The notes beneath the pieces were generated by a model, which was not told the DNA's origin, made no database searches, and saw only the letters and a program-made list of their open reading frames with translations. Of a stretch of 8,288 nucleotides of DNA, positions 5,027 to 8,288 are shown piece by piece. Numbering within the stretch: position 1 is the first letter of the stretch; every line of letters starts with the position of its first letter. The stretch spans positions 1 to 8,288 of the forward strand of contig JBBKWQ010000105.1 of NCBI GenBank assembly GCA_037969115.1, given 5' to 3'. This DNA is from JBBKWQ01 sp037969115. Its GTDB lineage: Bacteria; Actinomycetota; Acidimicrobiia; Acidimicrobiales; Ilumatobacteraceae. The translations under genes were made by a program, and so were the position numbers.

Positions 5027-6448
5027 ATGAAATCACGCCGGCTCAAACTGCTGGCCCCGGTGCTGGCATTCGCTGTCATCACCGCGGCATGCGGCTCAGA
5101 CGACACCACGTCCTCCGGGAGCGATGACACCACCGCCTCCGAAGACACCACCGCCTCCGAAGACACCACCGCGACGGAGGGCACTGAGGCGGTTTCCGGG
5201 GGCGACAGCCTCCTCAACGGTGAGATCCCGTGTGAGCAGCAGTACGCCGGCAAGACGGTCAGCATCTTCTCGCCGGTCCGCAACACCGACACCGACTTGG
5301 CGATCCCTGACTTCGTCGCCGGCTACGACCCGCTCGTCGAGTGCACCGGAGTCGCGATCGATTTTCAGGGCACCGACCAGTTCGAGACCGAGATCAACGT
5401 GCGCATGGAGGGTGGCAACCCGCCCGACGTGGTCGACTACCCGCAGCCGGGCCTGATGCGCAGCCACATCGAAAAGGGCTACCTGGCACAGCCGCCCGAG
5501 GATGTCGCCGCGCACATCACCGACTTCGCCGACGGCTGGGACGTCTACGCATCCAGCGCAGATGGCACGATCTACGGCTTGCCCGGTCGTTCGAGCGTCA
5601 AGTCGATGGTGTGGTACAGCCCGTCGATGATGACTGACGGTGGCTACACGATCCCCGAGACCCTCGAGGATCTCACCACCCTGTCCGACCAGATCGTCAC
5701 CGACGGTGGCACGCCCTGGTGCATCGGCGCCGAATCCGGTGTCGCAACCGGCTGGGTCCTGACCGACTGGGTCGAGGACTTCATGCTGCGTACCAACGGT
5801 GGCGACGTCTACGACCAGTGGGTCAACCACGAGATCCCGTTCAACGATCCGCAGGTCAAGGCCGCAGTCGACGCGGTGGGTGCAATCGTCAAGAACTCCG
5901 ACTACCTCGGCGGAGAGAACAACGTGAAGGCGATCGCCACCACGAAGTTCCAGGACGGTGGCCTCCCGATCCTGCAAGGCAACTGCTTCATGCACCGTCA
6001 GGCGAGCTTCTATGTCGGCAGCTGGCCGGAAGGCACCACCGTCGCTCCTGACGGCGACATCTGGTACTTCTACCTGCCGAGCCCGGCAGGTGGTCCGAAG
6101 TTCATGCTCGGCGCCGGCGACATCTACGCCGCAGCCACCGACAAGCCCGAGAGCTTCGACGTGGTCCGGTACACGGCTTCGCCGGCGTACCAGACGGCGA
6201 TCGCCAACACCCGCAATGAGCTCGGCCCGAACCTGTCCATCGATCTCGAAGCGATCGAGGACCCGTTCCTGAAGTCGGTGTTCGAGCTGCAGCAGACCGG
6301 AGAAGTGTTCCGGTTCGATGGTTCCGACCTGATGCCCGGCGCCGTTGGTGCCGGTACCTTCTGGACGGAGATCACGGCGTGGGTGATCGGCACCGAAGAC
6401 ACCGACACCATGCTCGACAACATCGAGGCCAGCTGGCCCGCCAGCTGA
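5027..6448 (+). CDS. Carbohydrate ABC transporter solute-binding lipoprotein (AglE-like)
   Basis: A 473-residue extracytoplasmic sugar-binding protein that would deliver substrate to the two permeases encoded next. The signal peptide MKSRRLKLLAPVLAFAVITAAC ends at lipid cysteine C22. Residues 23-60 form an Asp/Ser/Thr/Glu-rich tether encoded partly by an 18-bp tandem repeat. The binding domain begins near 65 with CEQQYAGKTVSIFSPVR. Family-typical segments are FETEINVRMEGGNPPDVVDYPQPG (119-142, the usual substrate-cleft entry of family 1 binding proteins), GLPGRSSVKSMVWYSP (184-199), TPWCIGAESGVATGWVLTDWVEDFMLR (229-255), and FMHRQASF (321-328). The TPWCIGAESG..TGW..TDW..D pattern is what I associate with alpha-glucoside binding proteins of the AglE type. 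Four further cysteines (C69, C106, C232, C320) could form disulfides. The start is set by a strong ribosome-binding site. The exact sugar (trehalose, sucrose, maltose or other) cannot be read from sequence. Confidence 0.9.
   Translation: MKSRRLKLLAPVLAFAVITAACGSDDTTSSGSDDTTASEDTTASEDTTATEGTEAVSGGDSLLNGEIPCEQQYAGKTVSIFSPVRNTDTDLAIPDFVAGYDPLVECTGVAIDFQGTDQFETEINVRMEGGNPPDVVDYPQPGLMRSHIEKGYLAQPPEDVAAHITDFADGWDVYASSADGTIYGLPGRSSVKSMVWYSPSMMTDGGYTIPETLEDLTTLSDQIVTDGGTPWCIGAESGVATGWVLTDWVEDFMLRTNGGDVYDQWVNHEIPFNDPQVKAAVDAVGAIVKNSDYLGGENNVKAIATTKFQDGGLPILQGNCFMHRQASFYVGSWPEGTTVAPDGDIWYFYLPSPAGGPKFMLGAGDIYAAATDKPESFDVVRYTASPAYQTAIANTRNELGPNLSIDLEAIEDPFLKSVFELQQTGEVFRFDGSDLMPGAVGAGTFWTEITAWVIGTEDTDTMLDNIEASWPAS
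5126..5179 (+). repeat. 18-bp tandem repeat in the lipoprotein tether
   Basis: Two exact copies of GACACCACCGCCTCCGAA (5126-5143, 5144-5161) and a third degenerate copy (5162-5179) encode DTTASE units just after the lipid cysteine. The period is a multiple of three, so copy-number change would lengthen or shorten the tether without loss of frame. Confidence 0.85.
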
Positions 6449-6471
6449 CCACGACGAAACTGAGTTGACGC

Positions 6472-6504
6472 CAGAGGGGCCCGGGCACCGCCCGGGCCCC
6501 TCTG
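6472..6504 (+). terminator. Strong intercistronic hairpin (attenuator or mRNA-protecting stem)
   Basis: CAGAGGGGCCCGGGC (6472-6486) pairs perfectly with GCCCGGGCCCCTCTG (6490-6504) over a 3-nt ACC loop: 15 bp, almost all G-C. It sits 24 bp after the binding-protein stop. CTAACTTGC follows, with no T-tract, so complete intrinsic termination is unlikely by the E. coli model, although actinobacterial terminators often lack the T-run. In ABC operons such a stem after the binding-protein gene usually makes that protein more abundant than the permeases. A weak possible promoter follows (TTGCAG 6510-6515, TACGAA 6534-6539), which I do not consider reliable. Confidence 0.75.
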
Positions 6505-6555
6505 CTAACTTGCAGGCTGGGTATGAGGCCTTGTACGAATACAGCATGACGTTTG

Positions 6556-6563
6556 AAGAGGGG
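6556..6563 (+). promoter_or_regulatory. Ribosome binding site of the first permease
   Basis: AAGAGGGG lies five bases before the ATG at 6569, nearly the same sequence and spacing as for the binding protein, and fixes that start. Confidence 0.8.
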
Positions 6564-6568
6564 AACTC

Positions 6569-7594
6569 ATGGGGGATCTGATCAGTGCGCTCGTCGCCGT
6601 GGCGATCGCAATTGGTGGATTGCTGGCATTGCTGGGCGGCCTGTATTGGTTGAGCTACAAGGTGCCGAAGAATTTTCAGGAGGGCTTCCGTTCGTGGGTC
6701 TTCCTCCTACCGGCGATGGTGGCCATGATCGTCGGTCTGCTGATTCCGGCGATCCGCACCATCTACCTGAGCCTGCTCGACGACAACGGCGACAAGTTCG
6801 TGGGATTGAGCAACTACAGCGACGTCTTCACCACACGCGGCACGAGACTCACGGTGTTCAACAGCGTGATGTGGGTCTTCGTCGGCACGACCGTAACGGT
6901 AATCGTCGGCCTTGCGGTCGCCCGGTTCGCCGACGGGATGCGGGGCGAGAAGGCAGCGAAGTCGGCGATCTTCATCCCGGGCGCGATCTCTCTGGTCGGC
7001 GCGGGCATCATCTGGAAGTTCGTGTACGACGGCCCCCCGTTCGAGGTCGGCATGCTCAACAGCATCACCAAGAACATCCCTGGCCTCCCCGCCAGCATGG
7101 GCGGTGACGGTGACCGGATCTGGTTGCTCGAGCGGGGCTTCGGCGGGGTCGAGCCGCCGGGGTCGGCGCCCGGTTTCAACACCTTCCTCTTGATCGTGAT
7201 CTTCATCTGGGCGTCAGCGGGTTTCGCGACCGTCATCTTCTCAGCCGCGATCAAGGGCGTGCCCGATGAACTGATCGAGGCGGCGAGGGTCGACGGCGCC
7301 ACCGATCGACAGGCTTTCTACAAGGTGACCCTGCCGTACATCCGTTCCACCATCGTGACCGTGGCGACGACCATCGTGATCGGCGGCCTCAAGGCATTCG
7401 ACATCGTGGCCGCGACCACGGGCGGCCGCTTCGGCACCAGCACGATCGCGAACGAGTTCTATGTCACCAAGTTCGTGCAGGGCCGTGATGGTCTCGGTTC
7501 GGCTCTGGCGGTCCTGATCTTCGTCTTGGTCATCCCCGTCGTGATCATGAACCGACAAGCTCAGAAGCGAGCAGAGGAGATGATGGGCGGATGA
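6569..7594 (+). CDS. aglF: Carbohydrate ABC transporter permease, AglF/MalF-like
   Basis: A 341-residue inner-membrane permease of the MalF class. Hydrophobic segments are near 5-27, 43-68, 97-118, 132-152, 205-227, 262-282 and 309-327; the first is an extra N-terminal helix before the six-helix core. The cytoplasmic EAA loop that docks on the ATPase is intact: ELIEAARVDGATDRQAFYKVTLP (234-256, with E237-A-A and G243). A non-membrane loop of about 50 residues (153-204, rich in Gly and Pro) lies between the fourth and fifth helices, as in AglF-type permeases. IKGVPDELIEAARVDGA, LKAFDIV.ATTGG.F and GLGSALAVLIFV are close to alpha-glucoside permeases as I recall them. It follows the binding protein after 120 bp containing a strong hairpin. 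The next permease overlaps it by ATGA, so the two are coupled and should be made in equal amounts. AglF is the likely assignment; sugar specificity is not proven. Confidence 0.9.
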   Translation: MGDLISALVAVAIAIGGLLALLGGLYWLSYKVPKNFQEGFRSWVFLLPAMVAMIVGLLIPAIRTIYLSLLDDNGDKFVGLSNYSDVFTTRGTRLTVFNSVMWVFVGTTVTVIVGLAVARFADGMRGEKAAKSAIFIPGAISLVGAGIIWKFVYDGPPFEVGMLNSITKNIPGLPASMGGDGDRIWLLERGFGGVEPPGSAPGFNTFLLIVIFIWASAGFATVIFSAAIKGVPDELIEAARVDGATDRQAFYKVTLPYIRSTIVTVATTIVIGGLKAFDIVAATTGGRFGTSTIANEFYVTKFVQGRDGLGSALAVLIFVLVIPVVIMNRQAQKRAEEMMGG

Positions 7595-8288
7595 GTATCA
7601 CACTCGACAACGTCGACCCGATGGCCGACGACACGCCCAAGCCAAAGCGACGCAAGCGCCCGCTGACGGTCGGGCAGGCCACGAGCAGAAGCCTGACCAG
7701 TCGGCCCGGTCGGATCATCGTGTACATCCTGATGTTCGTCTGGACCGTTCCGACGTTCGGCATCCTGGTGTCGTCGTTCCGGCCGGAGATCGACGTCAAG
7801 ACGTCCGGTTGGTGGACGTGGTTCACCGACCCCTCGATCACCCTCACGAACTATCGGAGGGTGTTGTCGTCGGCTCCGGGTGACGACAACATGGCCAAGT
7901 TCTTCATGAACTCGCTGATCATCACGATCCCGGCCGTGTTGCTGTCGGTCGGTATCGCGCTGATCGCCTCGTACGCCTTCTCGTGGATGAAGTTCAAGGG
8001 TCGCGACTGGTTGTTCGTCGGCGTGGTAGCGCTGCTCATGGTGCCGCTCCAGATGTCGCTGATCCCGATGCTCCAGCTCTTCTCAGGTGGCGCCCACATC
8101 GGGTCGGTCACGATCTTCCCCGACCTCAACCTGACCGCGACGTTCGTCGGTGTCTGGATCGCCCACGTAGCCTTCGGTCTGCCGTTCTGCATCTTCATCC
8201 TGAAAAACTTCGTCGGAGCGCTCCCCAAGGAGCTGATCGAGTCGGCACGCATCGACGGCGCCGGCCACGCTACGACGTTCATCAGGCT
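7591..8288 (+). CDS. aglG: Carbohydrate ABC transporter permease, AglG/MalG-like (partial, 3' end beyond window)
   Basis: An open frame from ATG 7591 to the window end gives 232 residues without a stop; about 50-80 C-terminal residues should be missing compared with the usual 280-310. A charged cytoplasmic N-terminus (PKPKRRKR, 17-23) precedes helices near 41-61, 106-130, 140-162 and 184-205. VWTVPTFGILVSSFRP (50-65), SGWWTWF (72-78), FKGRDWLFVGVVALLMVPLQMSLIPML (135-161) and GVWIAHVAFGLPFCIFILKNF (187-207) resemble AglG. The ATPase-docking EAA motif is reached just before the end: LPKELIESARIDGAGH (211-226). Its ATG overlaps the upstream TGA as ATGA, and AGAGGAG (7573-7579) inside the upstream gene is a plausible ribosome-binding site. 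It pairs with the first permease as the second half of the transmembrane channel. An ATP-binding protein and possibly an alpha-glucosidase are expected downstream. Confidence 0.9.
   Translation, partial: MSITLDNVDPMADDTPKPKRRKRPLTVGQATSRSLTSRPGRIIVYILMFVWTVPTFGILVSSFRPEIDVKTSGWWTWFTDPSITLTNYRRVLSSAPGDDNMAKFFMNSLIITIPAVLLSVGIALIASYAFSWMKFKGRDWLFVGVVALLMVPLQMSLIPMLQLFSGGAHIGSVTIFPDLNLTATFVGVWIAHVAFGLPFCIFILKNFVGALPKELIESARIDGAGHATTFIR

Noticed and set aside
4228..5292. 354-codon minus-strand frame across the ICMT-like gene and the transporter promoter
   Set aside because: Its translation is Arg/Ser-rich with no domain, and it would run through a well-formed promoter, operator and the start of the binding-protein gene.
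5096..6547. 483-codon minus-strand open frame opposite the binding-protein gene
   Set aside because: It is the mirror of a clearly coding gene in GC-rich DNA; its translation is rich in Arg, Val and Asp without any recognisable domain.
1..8288. tRNA, rRNA, insertion sequence, integrase or attachment site
   Set aside because: No transposase or integrase motif, terminal inverted repeats, or tRNA-like cloverleaf was seen; the content is ordinary chromosomal metabolism and transport.

Overview
The window looks like a chromosomal stretch of a high-GC actinobacterium. The best guess is a marine or soil Acidimicrobiia member (Ilumatobacter-like). This rests on the GC-rich codon use, lipoproteins with Asp/Thr/Ser-rich tethers directly after the lipid cysteine, GTG starts, and several genes without a visible Shine-Dalgarno sequence. 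The lineage is an inference from style, not from a marker gene.

Left part (1-4231). A minus-strand lipoprotein with a DUF3179 domain (16-1317) is divergent from a small plus-strand gamma-glutamylcyclotransferase-fold protein (1411-1779). The latter converges on a two-gene minus-strand unit: an M20-family metallopeptidase (4231-2813), followed with overlap by an M14-family zinc carboxypeptidase/murein-peptide-amidase-like secreted protein on a long Thr-rich tether (2832-1792). The two peptidases are probably co-transcribed and translationally coupled, and may handle cell-wall or environmental peptides.

Middle (4232-5026). A 53-bp divergent spacer carries back-to-back -10-like elements placed so that both flanking GTG-start genes would be leaderless. 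On its right is a small integral-membrane methyltransferase of the isoprenylcysteine carboxyl methyltransferase/PEMT class (4285-4743). A gene-free region of about 280 bp follows. Its right half holds a promoter whose -35/-10 spacer is filled by a perfect match to the LacI-family operator consensus TGNAANCGNTTNCA, then a structured 5' leader.

Right part (5027-8288). This is a carbohydrate ABC importer operon, most like the alpha-glucoside (AglE-AglF-AglG) class. It has a solute-binding lipoprotein, then a 15-bp-stem GC-rich hairpin in the intercistronic gap, then two permeases overlapping by ATGA. The second permease runs off the window end. No ATPase, glycosidase or regulator gene is visible; these would be expected nearby. 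The LacI-type operator fits sugar-inducible control, and the hairpin fits a higher level of binding protein than of permease. I see no clearly new defence or mobile system. The most noteworthy signals are regulatory.
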